DNA of 64,000 nucleotides from CAMDPA01 sp963825625 (GTDB lineage Bacteria > Pseudomonadota > Alphaproteobacteria > Rhizobiales > Hyphomicrobiaceae). Where the stretch lies: contig CAWGUF010000016.1 in assembly GCA_963825625.1 (NCBI GenBank), positions 124,001 to 188,000 of the forward strand, written 5' to 3'. The translations under genes were made by a program, and so were the position numbers. This document shows, in pieces, positions 42,295 to 52,563 of the stretch (the stretch's first letter is position 1; the number at the start of each line of letters is the position of its first letter). Below the pieces are notes generated by a model. That model was not told the origin of the DNA and did no database searches. It worked only from the letters and a program-made list of their open reading frames with translations.

Positions 42295-42314
42295 ACATAA
42301 ACATTTCTTTATGT
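42295..42314. promoter_or_regulatory. Palindromic operator upstream of ahcY (possible ArsR-type SAH/SAM-responsive repressor site)
   Basis: ACATAAA (42295-42301) is repeated inverted as TTTATGT (42308-42314) around a 6-base spacer, about 160 bases before ahcY. In several alphaproteobacteria similar ACATAAA-type palindromes precede methionine-cycle genes controlled by an ArsR-family regulator; that link is from memory of the family. No SAH riboswitch consensus was found in the leader. Confidence 0.5.
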
Positions 42315-42475
42315 CCTATTGCGCGATTGATCCTGCCCCGCTATAGAGGCGGCGGTCGCACGGTGTTGCGCCACGCGCACGGACCTACAGGTGTCCGGGC
42401 CGCAAATTCAGTGTGCCCGCATGCCGTGCATCAGCACGGCCGGGTACGCTTCCCGAGAGAACGAAAGGATTGATC

Positions 42476-43888
<1,413 letters not shown>

Positions 43889-43897
43889 TGCGAGTAA

Positions 43898-43922
43898 GGG
43901 GTCAGGCCAAACGTCTGACCCC
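43898..43922 (+). terminator. GGGGTCAG/CTGACCCC hairpin after ahcY
   Basis: A perfect 8-base-pair stem with a 9-base loop begins 9 bases beyond the stop codon. It shares its stem sequence with the structure at 14578-14603. No T run follows. Confidence 0.55.
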
Positions 43923-43938
43923 CGGTCCTTGATGCCAT

Positions 43939-44694
43939 GTGCCCCATTTTCACGATCCCAGCGACGTTGCCTTGTTCCTCGATTTCGACGGCACACTCGT
44001 CGCCCTCGCGGACCGGCCGCAGGACGTGCGCGTTCTGCCTGACACGTTGCGGGTATTGACCGCGCTGATTGAGTTGCTGGGCGGCGCGCTGGCGATCGTC
44101 ACCGGCCGGGACATCGAGACGATCGACGCATTCCTGGCGCCGCTCAAGCTGCCGGTGGCCGGTGTGCACGGTGCGACACGGCGGGATTCCACGGGAACCG
44201 TACATTCGGCCCATGACGACGGCAGGCTGGCTGCAGCTGTTGAACGGCTGGCTGCGCCGCTGATCGCCCTTCATCCCGGCCTTTTGCTCGAGCGCAAGCA
44301 TGGTTCTATTGCGCTGCATTACCGGGCCGACCCGGACATGGAGGGTGCCTGTCTGACGTTGATGCGGTCGGCGGTCGATTCAGTTGACGACGCGGTGCTC
44401 AAACGTGGCAAGATGGTGGTGGAGGCGAAGGCGCACGCGGGCGATAAAGGGTCGGCGATCGCGGACTTCATCGGCGAGGCCCCTTTCGCTGGCCGTTTGC
44501 CTGTGTTCGCTGGCGATGATTTGACCGACGAGGATGCTTTCGCCAAGGTCAACGCGCTGGGCGGTGTCACGATCAAGGTTGGGCCGGGGGAAACTGTGGC
44601 GTCCTGGCGGGCAGCGGACACGGATGCGTTCCTCGCCTGGCTGGAGGAACTGGCGACGGCGCTGGCTGGCCCGGCGAGCGGCAGAGAAGGCTGA
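43939..44694 (+). CDS. otsB: Trehalose-6-phosphate phosphatase OtsB
   Basis: The 251-residue HAD-superfamily enzyme removes phosphate from trehalose 6-phosphate. The first possible start after an in-frame stop is GTG 43939. HAD motif I is ALFLDFDGTLV (nucleophile Asp), motif II lies in AIVTGRD, the trehalose-phosphatase cap follows, and motifs III/IV are EAKAHAGDKGSAI and FAGDDLTDEDAF. It opens a five-gene run with a GH15 hydrolase, otsA, a glucokinase and a PfkB kinase, and thus completes trehalose synthesis with OtsA. Confidence 0.93.
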   Translation: MPHFHDPSDVALFLDFDGTLVALADRPQDVRVLPDTLRVLTALIELLGGALAIVTGRDIETIDAFLAPLKLPVAGVHGATRRDSTGTVHSAHDDGRLAAAVERLAAPLIALHPGLLLERKHGSIALHYRADPDMEGACLTLMRSAVDSVDDAVLKRGKMVVEAKAHAGDKGSAIADFIGEAPFAGRLPVFAGDDLTDEDAFAKVNALGGVTIKVGPGETVASWRAADTDAFLAWLEELATALAGPASGREG

Positions 44695-44752
44695 CCGGCT
44701 CCGGGTGTGCGGGGCCAAGCGGTGGCCGCCCTACCTGGAGGTTTGATCGGAA

Positions 44753-46537
44753 GTGAGCACTCTCGAAGTTGGATTGATCGGCAATTGCTCGGTGTCCGCG
44801 CTGGTCGACAGGGACGCGCGGGTTGTCTGGTATTGCCTGCCGCGGTTCGATGGCGATCCAATATTCCATACTCTGCTCGGCACGCCGGCGGATGCGCCGG
44901 ATGGCGGCGTTTTCGCCATCGAGATGGAGGGTGCTCAGACAAGCTCACAAAGCTATGTCGAGAATACTGCAATCCTGAAAACAGTGCTGACCGGTCCGTC
45001 GGGCATCGTCGAGATTACGGACTTCTGTCCCCGCTTCTATTCGCGCAACAGAGCCTTCCGCCCACAGATGCTGATCCGCAAGATCGTACCTATCGCGGGC
45101 AATCCCAAGGTCAAGATCCGGATCAAGCCGCGCTTCCGATATGGCGCGGTGAGGCCGGTCATGACGCACGGCTCCAATCATATCAGATACGTTTCGGACG
45201 ATACGACCATCCGTCTGACGACCGATGCGCCGATCGATTACCTGCTTGCCGAGACCGCCTTCAAGGTGACGGAGCCGCTGCATCTGGTGCTCGGCCCTGA
45301 CGAGACGCTGGCGGAGGGACCGACCGAGGTCGCGCGCGGGTTCGAGGAGCGTACGGCAGACTACTGGCGGACATGGGTACACAGGCTGGCGTTGCCGCTC
45401 GACTGGCAGGAAGCCGTTATTCGTGCGGCAATCACGCTCAAGATGTGCGCCTATGAGCCGACCGGTGCGATTGTAGCGGCGATGACCACATCGATACCGG
45501 AGGCCCCGAATTCTCAACGAAATTGGGATTATCGCTACTGTTGGGTGCGCGATGCGTTCTTTGTCGTGCGCGCGCTCAATTCGCTGGCGGCCGTTCGGAC
45601 CATGGAGAATTACTTCCGCTGGATCATGAACATCGTGGACGATGCCGAGCGCGGTCACATCCAGCCGGTATTCGGGGTCGCGCTGGAGAGAACCCTTACG
45701 GAGCGCACGATCGACCAGCTGCCGGGCTATAGAGGTATGGGGCCGGTTCGGGTGGGAAATCAGGCGCACGAGCACTTCCAGCACGATACATACGGCCACC
45801 TGCTGCTGGGCGCTGCGCCGGCATTCTTCGACCGGCGGCTGTTCATGCGGGCCGGACATTCTGACTTCGGCCGTCTGGAGGTGCTCGGAGAGCGGGCTTT
45901 TCAGCTTCACGACAAGCCGGACGCGGGGATCTGGGAGCTCAGATCGCGGGCGCGCATTCATACCTCGTCCAGCTTGATGTGCTGGGCCGCCTGTGACCGG
46001 CTGGCGAAGATCGCAGCGCATCTGGAGATCCGCGACCGGGCCGGGTTCTGGAATGAACGGGCGGGGATCATTCGCGATGCGATCCTGCGGCGGGCGTGGT
46101 CGGAGGAGAGGCAGGCATTCGTGGAGAGCTTCGAGGGGCGGCACCTGGATGCCAGCGTGCTGCTGATGGGGGAGGTCGGGTTCGTTGCGCCGGATGATCC
46201 GCGGTTCGTTTCCACAGTCAACCAAATGGAGCGGGTGCTGGGTCGCGGTGCCCACATGATGCGCTACGAGGAGGCGGACGATTTCGGGGCCCCGGAGACG
46301 GCTTTCAATATCTGCGCCTTCTGGCGGCTCGATGCGTTGGCGCGGGTGGGGCGGCGGGAAGAAGCGCGTGAACATTTCGAAACACTTTTGGCGGCACGCA
46401 ATCACGTCGGTCTGATGTCGGAAGACACCGACCCGGTAACCGGAGAGGCGTGGGGTAATTTTCCTCAGACATATTCAATGGTCGGGATCATCAATGGTGC
46501 GATGCGGCTGTCCCGGCCCTGGGAGTCGACATTATGA
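44753..46537 (+). CDS. Glycoside hydrolase family 15 protein (glucoamylase/trehalase type)
   Basis: The 594-residue protein starts at GTG 44753 (GGAGG further upstream). It has the N-terminal beta-sandwich and the (alpha/alpha)6 barrel of GH15. Conserved blocks are NWDYRYCWVRDAFFVVRALN, the catalytic glutamate region GIWELRSRARIHTSSSL and the second in TGEAWGNFPQTYSMVG. Lack of a signal peptide points to a cytosolic role. In actinobacteria GH15 members are trehalases; between otsB and otsA a trehalase or alpha-glucosidase function on trehalose or glycogen is plausible. It overlaps otsA by 4 bases. Confidence 0.85.
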   Translation: MSTLEVGLIGNCSVSALVDRDARVVWYCLPRFDGDPIFHTLLGTPADAPDGGVFAIEMEGAQTSSQSYVENTAILKTVLTGPSGIVEITDFCPRFYSRNRAFRPQMLIRKIVPIAGNPKVKIRIKPRFRYGAVRPVMTHGSNHIRYVSDDTTIRLTTDAPIDYLLAETAFKVTEPLHLVLGPDETLAEGPTEVARGFEERTADYWRTWVHRLALPLDWQEAVIRAAITLKMCAYEPTGAIVAAMTTSIPEAPNSQRNWDYRYCWVRDAFFVVRALNSLAAVRTMENYFRWIMNIVDDAERGHIQPVFGVALERTLTERTIDQLPGYRGMGPVRVGNQAHEHFQHDTYGHLLLGAAPAFFDRRLFMRAGHSDFGRLEVLGERAFQLHDKPDAGIWELRSRARIHTSSSLMCWAACDRLAKIAAHLEIRDRAGFWNERAGIIRDAILRRAWSEERQAFVESFEGRHLDASVLLMGEVGFVAPDDPRFVSTVNQMERVLGRGAHMMRYEEADDFGAPETAFNICAFWRLDALARVGRREEAREHFETLLAARNHVGLMSEDTDPVTGEAWGNFPQTYSMVGIINGAMRLSRPWESTL

Positions 46538-47923
46538 GCAGGGTCGTCGTTGTTTCAAACAGGGTGGCTGATATCGAAGCAGCGCCACAGTCCGGTGGGC
46601 TTGCGGTGGCAATCGGAGATGCGCTGAAGCAGTCGGGAGGCTTGTGGTTCGGATGGGATGGCAATGTCGTCGAATCCGGCACGGGCACGGGGTTGAACCT
46701 GACGCGCAGCGATGCTGTCACGATTGCCACTATTCCGCTCAGTCCATCGGAATATGAAGCGTATTACCTCGGCTATTCCAACAAGGTGCTGTGGCCGGCG
46801 TTTCACTATCGGCTGGATCTTTCCGCTTACGAATCATCGTTCATCGAGGGCTATCGGCGGGTCAACGAGCGCATGGCGGAGATGCTGGCGGGGTTGATAA
46901 CCGATGGCGATACGGTGTGGGTTCACGACTACCATCTCATTCCGCTCGCCTCGGAGCTTCGCAAACGGAAAGTCGGGGTGAAGATCGGTTTCTTCCTGCA
47001 TATCCCGTTCCCGCCGCCGGATGTGTTGATGGCGGTGCCCGATCACGAGTGGTTGCTTCAGACGTTCTTCGATTATGACCTGGTCGGGTTCCAGACCAGC
47101 TGGGATGTCAGCAACTTCCAGCGCTACATCGAGGAGCAGGCCGGCGGCAGTGGTGAGCGACGACGGCAAGCTCCATGCGTTCGGCCGATCGATTGTTGCC
47201 AAATGCTTCCCGATCGGCATCGATGTCGATGCGTTCCGTGAGATGGCATTCGATGCCAATGCTGACGAGCAGATCGGGCTTATCCGCCAGCGAACGCTTG
47301 GCCGCAAGCAGATTCTCGGTGTCGACCGGCTCGACTATTCAAAGGGTTTGCCGGACAGGTTGCGCGCATTCCGCCGCTTGCTGGAACTGTATCCGCAGTA
47401 CAGCAAGCTCGTCTCGCTGATGCAGATCGCGCCGCCGACGCGGGAGGAAGTGGAGGCCTATGCCGACATCAAGCGCGAGCTGGAAGGGTTGTCAGGCAAT
47501 ATCAACGGCGAGTTCGGCGACTTCGACTGGACGCCAGTGCGCTACATTCACCGCTCGATCCCGCGAGGGACGCTGGCGATTCTGTTCCGCTCCTCCAAGG
47601 TCGGACTGGTGACGCCGTTGCGCGACGGGATGAACCTGGTCGCCAAGGAGTACGTTGCGGCGCAGGAGGATGACGATCCAGGTGTGCTGATCCTGTCGCG
47701 GTTTGCTGGCGCGGCGGAGGATCTGCAAGAGGCTCTGATCGTCAATCCATACGATCATGATGATGTCGCGGGGGCGATGCACCGCGCACTGGATATGCCG
47801 CTGGGTGAGCGGATCGAGCGTCACAACGCGTTGTTCGCGCGGGTGCAGGTGCGGGATGTGGCGCGCTGGCGGCAGTCGTTTCTCGATGAGCTGCAGTCGT
47901 GCACGCCGAAGGAATTGTCGTGA
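46534..47923 (+). CDS. otsA: Trehalose-6-phosphate synthase OtsA, one frameshift
   Basis: OtsA joins glucose 6-phosphate to UDP- or GDP-glucose. The first frame starts at ATG 46534 (MSRVVVVSNRVADIE) and contains SGGLAVAIGDAL, VWVHDYHLIPLASEL and FFLHIPFPPPDVL; after YIEEQAGG near 47145-47150 a one-base change is required, because the second part begins VVSDDGKLHAFGRSI and contains GVDRLDYSKGLPDRL and RDGMNLVAKEYVA. Together they make a normal GT20 protein of about 460 residues. It overlaps the GH15 gene by 4 bases and the glucokinase by 4 bases. The indel may be a sequence error. Confidence 0.88.
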
Positions 47924-48885
47924 CAGGAAAGCGTCTGGTCGTTGACGTCGGCGGTACCAATGCCCGTTTCGCGCTGGCTGACGCCTGCGGTCAGCTATCG
48001 TCGGTGGCCGGCTATCAGACCGCGGATTTTTCGAGCTTCGCAGCCTGCCTGGAGGCCTACCTCGGCTCGCTCAGCGGGGAGACGCCGGTGAGCTGCGCGA
48101 TCGCGGCTGCCGGACCGGTTGCCGATGGGCGTGTTTTGCTGACCAATGCCGCCTGGACCATCGAGCGAGCGGCGGCTTCCGAGCGGCTCGGCGGGGCGCC
48201 CGTGGTGCTCGTCAACGATTTGCAGGCCGTTGCGATCGCCCTGCCCTATCTGCTGCCCGAAGACGTGAGGGCGCTGGCCGGCCCCCCCATCTGCAGGCCA
48301 GATGACCGGTCGATGCTGGCGTTCAATGTCGGTACCGGGTGCGGTGCGGCGACGGCGGTGCAGATCGATGGCCGATGGATTGCGGTGGCCAGCGAGGCCG
48401 GACACATGTCGCTGTCAGCCGATGGTCCGAATGCGGCATATATTGCTGCCGGTGCTACGGTGGAGACTGTGCTGTCGGGGCGCGGCGTCGTGGCCTTATA
48501 CAACAGGATCGTGGCTGCAGGGGAGGGAGGGCGCGGGGCGGTGCCGCTTGGCGCGGAGGACGCTGGCGTCGTATTCCGTCGGAGGGCGGACAAGGATCCG
48601 GCGGCGATGAAGGCGGTGGAGCTGTTTGCAAGCGTGCTGGGACGGATTGCGGGGGATCTGGTGCTGGCAACCGCGGCGTGGGGCGGTGTCTATCTCGTTG
48701 GCTCGGTCGCTGCGAGCTGGGCGGCAATGGTTGATGACAAGGACGGCTTCCGGCAGGCTTTCGTGGCCAAGGGCGCGATGAGCGAGAGGATGCGGGGTGT
48801 CCCGGTCGCGGTCATCCGCAATGCGGAGGTGGCTCTGTCTGGTCTGTCGAAGATCGAGTTTGCGGAAATGGAGGCGCGGCGATGA
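47920..48885 (+). CDS. glk: Glucokinase (Glk family)
   Basis: The start is GTG 47920, which overlaps the otsA stop (GTGA) and has AAGGA 6 bases upstream; a GTG at 47899 is less likely. The 321-residue protein has VVDVGGTNARFALAD (phosphate-1), CAIAAAGPVADGRVLLTNAAWTI, VLVNDLQAVA, FNVGTGCGAATAVQ (phosphate-2) and ASEAGHMSL. It phosphorylates glucose with ATP to glucose 6-phosphate, supplying otsA or using glucose released by the GH15 enzyme. It overlaps the downstream PfkB gene by 4 bases. Confidence 0.92.
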   Translation: MTGKRLVVDVGGTNARFALADACGQLSSVAGYQTADFSSFAACLEAYLGSLSGETPVSCAIAAAGPVADGRVLLTNAAWTIERAAASERLGGAPVVLVNDLQAVAIALPYLLPEDVRALAGPPICRPDDRSMLAFNVGTGCGAATAVQIDGRWIAVASEAGHMSLSADGPNAAYIAAGATVETVLSGRGVVALYNRIVAAGEGGRGAVPLGAEDAGVVFRRRADKDPAAMKAVELFASVLGRIAGDLVLATAAWGGVYLVGSVAASWAAMVDDKDGFRQAFVAKGAMSERMRGVPVAVIRNAEVALSGLSKIEFAEMEARR

Positions 48886-49988
48886 AAGCACTCACGCTGG
48901 GCAGTGCCATGATCGATACGATCGCGATCATCGAGAGCGATCGTATCGAGCGGATGACGATGCTCAACGCGGATGCCTCCTACCTGCTGTTGCAGGAGGG
49001 CAGCAAAACGGAGGCGAGCGAGATTTCGACCCATTGCGGGGGTGGCGCAGTGAATGCGGCGGTCGCGATGGCGCGGCTGGGCCTGGATGTCGGCACGATC
49101 GTCAAGCTGGGACAGGATGAGCGGGCGGAGGCGGTGCTGGGGAGGCTGATGTCGGAAGGCGTCTCTACGCGGTGGGCGTCGCGGGATCGACGTGCGCCGA
49201 CCGGTGCCTCCGTGCTGGTGTCTTCGCATGATCGCAATGCGGCGGTGTTCACGTTCCGCGGTGCCAATACGCTGCTGGAGGAGCGGGATCTCAAGGACGA
49301 GGCGTTCGGGGTCGACGTTCTCTACGTCACGTCGCTATCAAATCAATCTGCGGAATGCTTTCCGGCGATTATCGCCAAGGGCAAGGCTGCGGGCGCGTTC
49401 GTGTGCACCAATCCGGGGCCGCGCCAGCTCGCTTCGCGCGGGCAGGCGTTCGAATGCTGCCTGGGGGATGTCGATTTGTTGTCGATCAACCGGGCGGAGG
49501 CGGAGGTGCTGCTGCCAACGCTGATCTCCCGGTTCGGAGAAGGCGGGCCGGCGCTGGCCGGACAAGATCTTCCGCGGCTTGCCTCGCGCGGGTTGGCTGG
49601 CGGCGGTTTTCATATGAGCCTTGCCCGCTTCATGACCGCGGTGATGTCATTGGGGCCGGATTATCTTCTGGTCACGGATGGCATGGCGGGGGCCTATCTG
49701 GCCTGCAAGGGGCGTGTTTTTCATGTCTCGACCATCGATGTCGAGGTGGCCGGGACGGCCGGTGCGGGGGATGCGTTCAGCTCGACATTCGCAGCCTTCG
49801 TGGCGCAAGGGCGTGCGGTCGAGGAGGCATTGCGCGCGGCGACCTTGAATGCCGCGAGTGTGGTCGGTCACATCGACACGCAGTCCGGGCTATTGCGGCA
49901 GCGGGAGATGGAGGAGGCGCTCGGCAGGCGTGGCGGCGGAATTGCTATCAGGGAGTGGGAGCTGTCCGCCGGTTTCGGTGCCACTTGA
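48882..49988 (+). CDS. PfkB-family sugar kinase
   Basis: The 368-residue protein starts at ATG 48882 overlapping the glucokinase stop. PfkB signatures are present: THCGGGAVNAAVAMARLGLD near the N-terminus and AGTAGAGDAFSSTFAAF with the catalytic Asp near the C-terminus. A short N-terminal beta-clasp region precedes the first motif. Substrates range over fructose, ribose, ketodeoxygluconate and nucleosides; none can be assigned. Position at the end of the trehalose/glucose operon suggests a second sugar-phosphorylation step. Confidence 0.88.
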   Translation: MKALTLGSAMIDTIAIIESDRIERMTMLNADASYLLLQEGSKTEASEISTHCGGGAVNAAVAMARLGLDVGTIVKLGQDERAEAVLGRLMSEGVSTRWASRDRRAPTGASVLVSSHDRNAAVFTFRGANTLLEERDLKDEAFGVDVLYVTSLSNQSAECFPAIIAKGKAAGAFVCTNPGPRQLASRGQAFECCLGDVDLLSINRAEAEVLLPTLISRFGEGGPALAGQDLPRLASRGLAGGGFHMSLARFMTAVMSLGPDYLLVTDGMAGAYLACKGRVFHVSTIDVEVAGTAGAGDAFSSTFAAFVAQGRAVEEALRAATLNAASVVGHIDTQSGLLRQREMEEALGRRGGGIAIREWELSAGFGAT

Positions 49989-50153
49989 TGAGGCGACATC
50001 CCGCGCGTTAGCCGGTCGGTGCTGGACCATGGCGGTGGAGCGGGGTGCCCTGCCTTCGATGGGGATGCGTGATGGGGAAGCAGTTGGCGCGGCAGCAGGG
50101 GTGAGCGATACTGCGGTGAGGATTGTCGGTCTCTCGAATAGGACATAGCCCAC

Positions 50154-52493
50154 ATGAGCACGCGCAAATTCATCGGCTCGCCGGTTGCCCGGGTCGAGGA
50201 TGACGCCCTGTTGCGGGGGAGAGGCCGCTTCGTCGACGATGTCCACCTGCCAGACACGCTCGAGGCGGCGTTTGTGCGCAGCCCCACCGCACATGCAAGG
50301 CTCGTCTCCGTCGACACAGCGGCGGCGCGCGCGCTGCCTGGGGTGCATGCGGTGCTGACCTATCAGGACATCCGGTCTTTGCTGACGCAGGATCGGTTGC
50401 CGCTCGAGCTACGCCTGGACCAAGTGCCGCCGAACATCACGCCCTATCCGTTGGCGAAAGACGAGGTCGTGTTTGCCGGCGAGGCCATCGCCGTGGTGAT
50501 TGCGGATTGTCGTTTTCGTGCCGAGGACGCAGCCGGCTTGGTCGACGTGGAGTATGAGCCCCTGGCGCCGATCTCGGATTGTCTGGATGCGCTCCGACAG
50601 GATGCGCCGCCTGTCGATACGCGCCAGACGACCAACATCGTCAAGGTTTTTCGTCAGACCTACGGCAATGTGGACGCTGCCTTCGAGACTGCGCCGCACC
50701 GGGTCTCGCTCAATCTCAAGACGCATCGGGGTGTGGCGCATCCGATCGAAGCCCGCGCGGTGCTCGCCAACTACGACGAGCTGGAGGACCGGCTGACGGT
50801 GTGGGATTCGACACAGGAGGCGCACGATGTCCGCGGATTTCTTGTCACCATGCTGGGCCTCAATGAAAACCAGCTTCGCGTGATCGCGCCTGACGTCGGT
50901 GGTGGGTTCGGCTGCAAGCACATCATGTACCCGGAAGAGGTCGTGATTGCGGCGACGAGCCTGATGCTGCGCCGGCCGGTCAAATGGGTGGAGGACCGGC
51001 GGGAGCACTTCCTCGCCGCGATCCAGGAGCGCGACCAATACTGGGATCTGGAGGTGGCGTTCGACGGGGAGGGACGGCTGCTTGGCATGCGCGGGCGCAT
51101 GGTGCACGACAACGGCGCCTACATGCCACGTGGCAGCAACCTGCCGACGAATGCGTCGACTGCGCTGCCCGGCCCCTACCATCTGCCCAATCTTGATCTC
51201 AATGTCATTGTCGCCGAGACCAACAAGGTTGCGACGATTCCGATCCGTGGAGCGGGGTATCCATCGGCGAATTTCGGTATGGAGCGCGCGCTGGATGCGA
51301 TCGCGCGTACGCTTGGGCTGGATCGCTACGAGGTGCGGAAGCGCAATCTGATCCCGCCGGAGAAAATGCCTTACACGACTGGGCTGGCGGCCCGATCCGG
51401 CGCGCCGATCATCTACGATAGCGGCGATTATCCCAGGATGATGGCGACGGTGCTGGAGGGGATCGACTACGCGGGCTTTCCCGAACGCCAGCGCCGGGCG
51501 CGCGAAGCGGGCCGCTACATCGGCGTCGGGATGGCGATGGGCCTCAAGGGCACTGGTCGCGGGCCGTTCGAGGCGGCAACGGTCAGGATCGACCGCTCGG
51601 GCAAGGTTTCGGTGTTCAGCGGCGCCGTCGGGATTGGGCAGGGTGTCAAGACAGTGCTGGCGCAGATTTGCGCGGAGCAGCTTGGTGTCGATCCGTCCGA
51701 CATTGCCGTCGTCGTCGGTGACACCGGTGCGATCCCGCTTGGCCTTGGAGCATTCGCCAGCCGACAGACCGTGATGGGCGGATCGGCGGTGCATGTCGCT
51801 GCGGTCGCGGTGCGGGAGAAGGTGCTTACGGTTGCTTCTGAGATGCTGGAGGTGGGTGTTGGGGACCTGGAGTTGCGGCGCGGGCGCGTGGAGGTGAAGG
51901 GGGTTCCCGAACATGGCCTGAGCTTTGCCCAGATCGCCCTGGAGATGCAGGGCGTTCCCGGCTACAAGCTGCCTGGCGATCTGCCGCCCGGGCTGGAGCA
52001 TTCGCACAACTTCATGGGCACGAGCCTGACCTACGCTGGGGCCGCGCTGGCGGTGGAGCTGGAGGTCGATGCGGAGACCGGTCACGTTGAGCTGCACAAA
52101 ATCGTCGTGGCCAACGATGCCGGCGTCGTCATCAATCCGAACACGGTTCGAGGCCAGGTGATCGGAAGCGTGGTCCACACGCTCGGCAACACACTGTACG
52201 AGTGGATGGGCTACGACGATCAAGCGCAACCTGTCACTACGACGTTTGCTGACTATCTGCTGCCGACAGCGCCGGACATTCCCCGGATCGAGGTCGTTCT
52301 GCTGGAGTATCCCGGTACGAACAATCCGCTGGGTGTGAAGGGGGCGGGTGAGACGGCCTGCATTCCGGTGCCCGGCGCCATTGCTTCGGCTGTGGAGCAT
52401 GCGCTGGAGCCGTTCGGTGCGCGGATTGCGGAATTTCCGCTGTCGCCGGTGCGCGTCCGCGACCTGATAGGCAAGGCGGCGTCGCGGACATGA
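50154..52493 (+). CDS. Molybdenum hydroxylase large subunit (xanthine dehydrogenase/aldehyde oxidase, CoxL-like form II)
   Basis: The 779-residue protein starts at ATG 50154. It opens with STRKFIGSPVARVEDDALLRGRGRFVDDV and carries DVGGGFGCKHIMYPEEV, the molybdopterin-contact loop IPIRGAGYPSANFG (form II type, not the AYRCSFR of true CO dehydrogenase), and the catalytic Glu in GVKGAGETACIP. It binds molybdopterin cytosine dinucleotide and hydroxylates an aldehyde or heterocycle. The FAD-binding medium and 2Fe-2S small subunits are not adjacent, which is unusual. It is followed by a PcaD-like hydrolase on the same strand. Confidence 0.9.
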   Translation: MSTRKFIGSPVARVEDDALLRGRGRFVDDVHLPDTLEAAFVRSPTAHARLVSVDTAAARALPGVHAVLTYQDIRSLLTQDRLPLELRLDQVPPNITPYPLAKDEVVFAGEAIAVVIADCRFRAEDAAGLVDVEYEPLAPISDCLDALRQDAPPVDTRQTTNIVKVFRQTYGNVDAAFETAPHRVSLNLKTHRGVAHPIEARAVLANYDELEDRLTVWDSTQEAHDVRGFLVTMLGLNENQLRVIAPDVGGGFGCKHIMYPEEVVIAATSLMLRRPVKWVEDRREHFLAAIQERDQYWDLEVAFDGEGRLLGMRGRMVHDNGAYMPRGSNLPTNASTALPGPYHLPNLDLNVIVAETNKVATIPIRGAGYPSANFGMERALDAIARTLGLDRYEVRKRNLIPPEKMPYTTGLAARSGAPIIYDSGDYPRMMATVLEGIDYAGFPERQRRAREAGRYIGVGMAMGLKGTGRGPFEAATVRIDRSGKVSVFSGAVGIGQGVKTVLAQICAEQLGVDPSDIAVVVGDTGAIPLGLGAFASRQTVMGGSAVHVAAVAVREKVLTVASEMLEVGVGDLELRRGRVEVKGVPEHGLSFAQIALEMQGVPGYKLPGDLPPGLEHSHNFMGTSLTYAGAALAVELEVDAETGHVELHKIVVANDAGVVINPNTVRGQVIGSVVHTLGNTLYEWMGYDDQAQPVTTTFADYLLPTAPDIPRIEVVLLEYPGTNNPLGVKGAGETACIPVPGAIASAVEHALEPFGARIAEFPLSPVRVRDLIGKAASRT

Positions 52494-52563
52494 TCGTCGT
52501 GCGAGGCTGGCAACGCGAGCCTGGAGCTTCAGGCACGGCGCGAGGCAGGCAAGGAGGATGAGC

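Noticed and set aside
42182..42475. SAH riboswitch in the ahcY leader
   Set aside because: The conserved SAH riboswitch core was not found; the palindrome at 42295 is the only clear element.
44945..46405. 486-residue minus-strand open frame
   Set aside because: Antisense shadow of the GH15 gene; no start site or domain.
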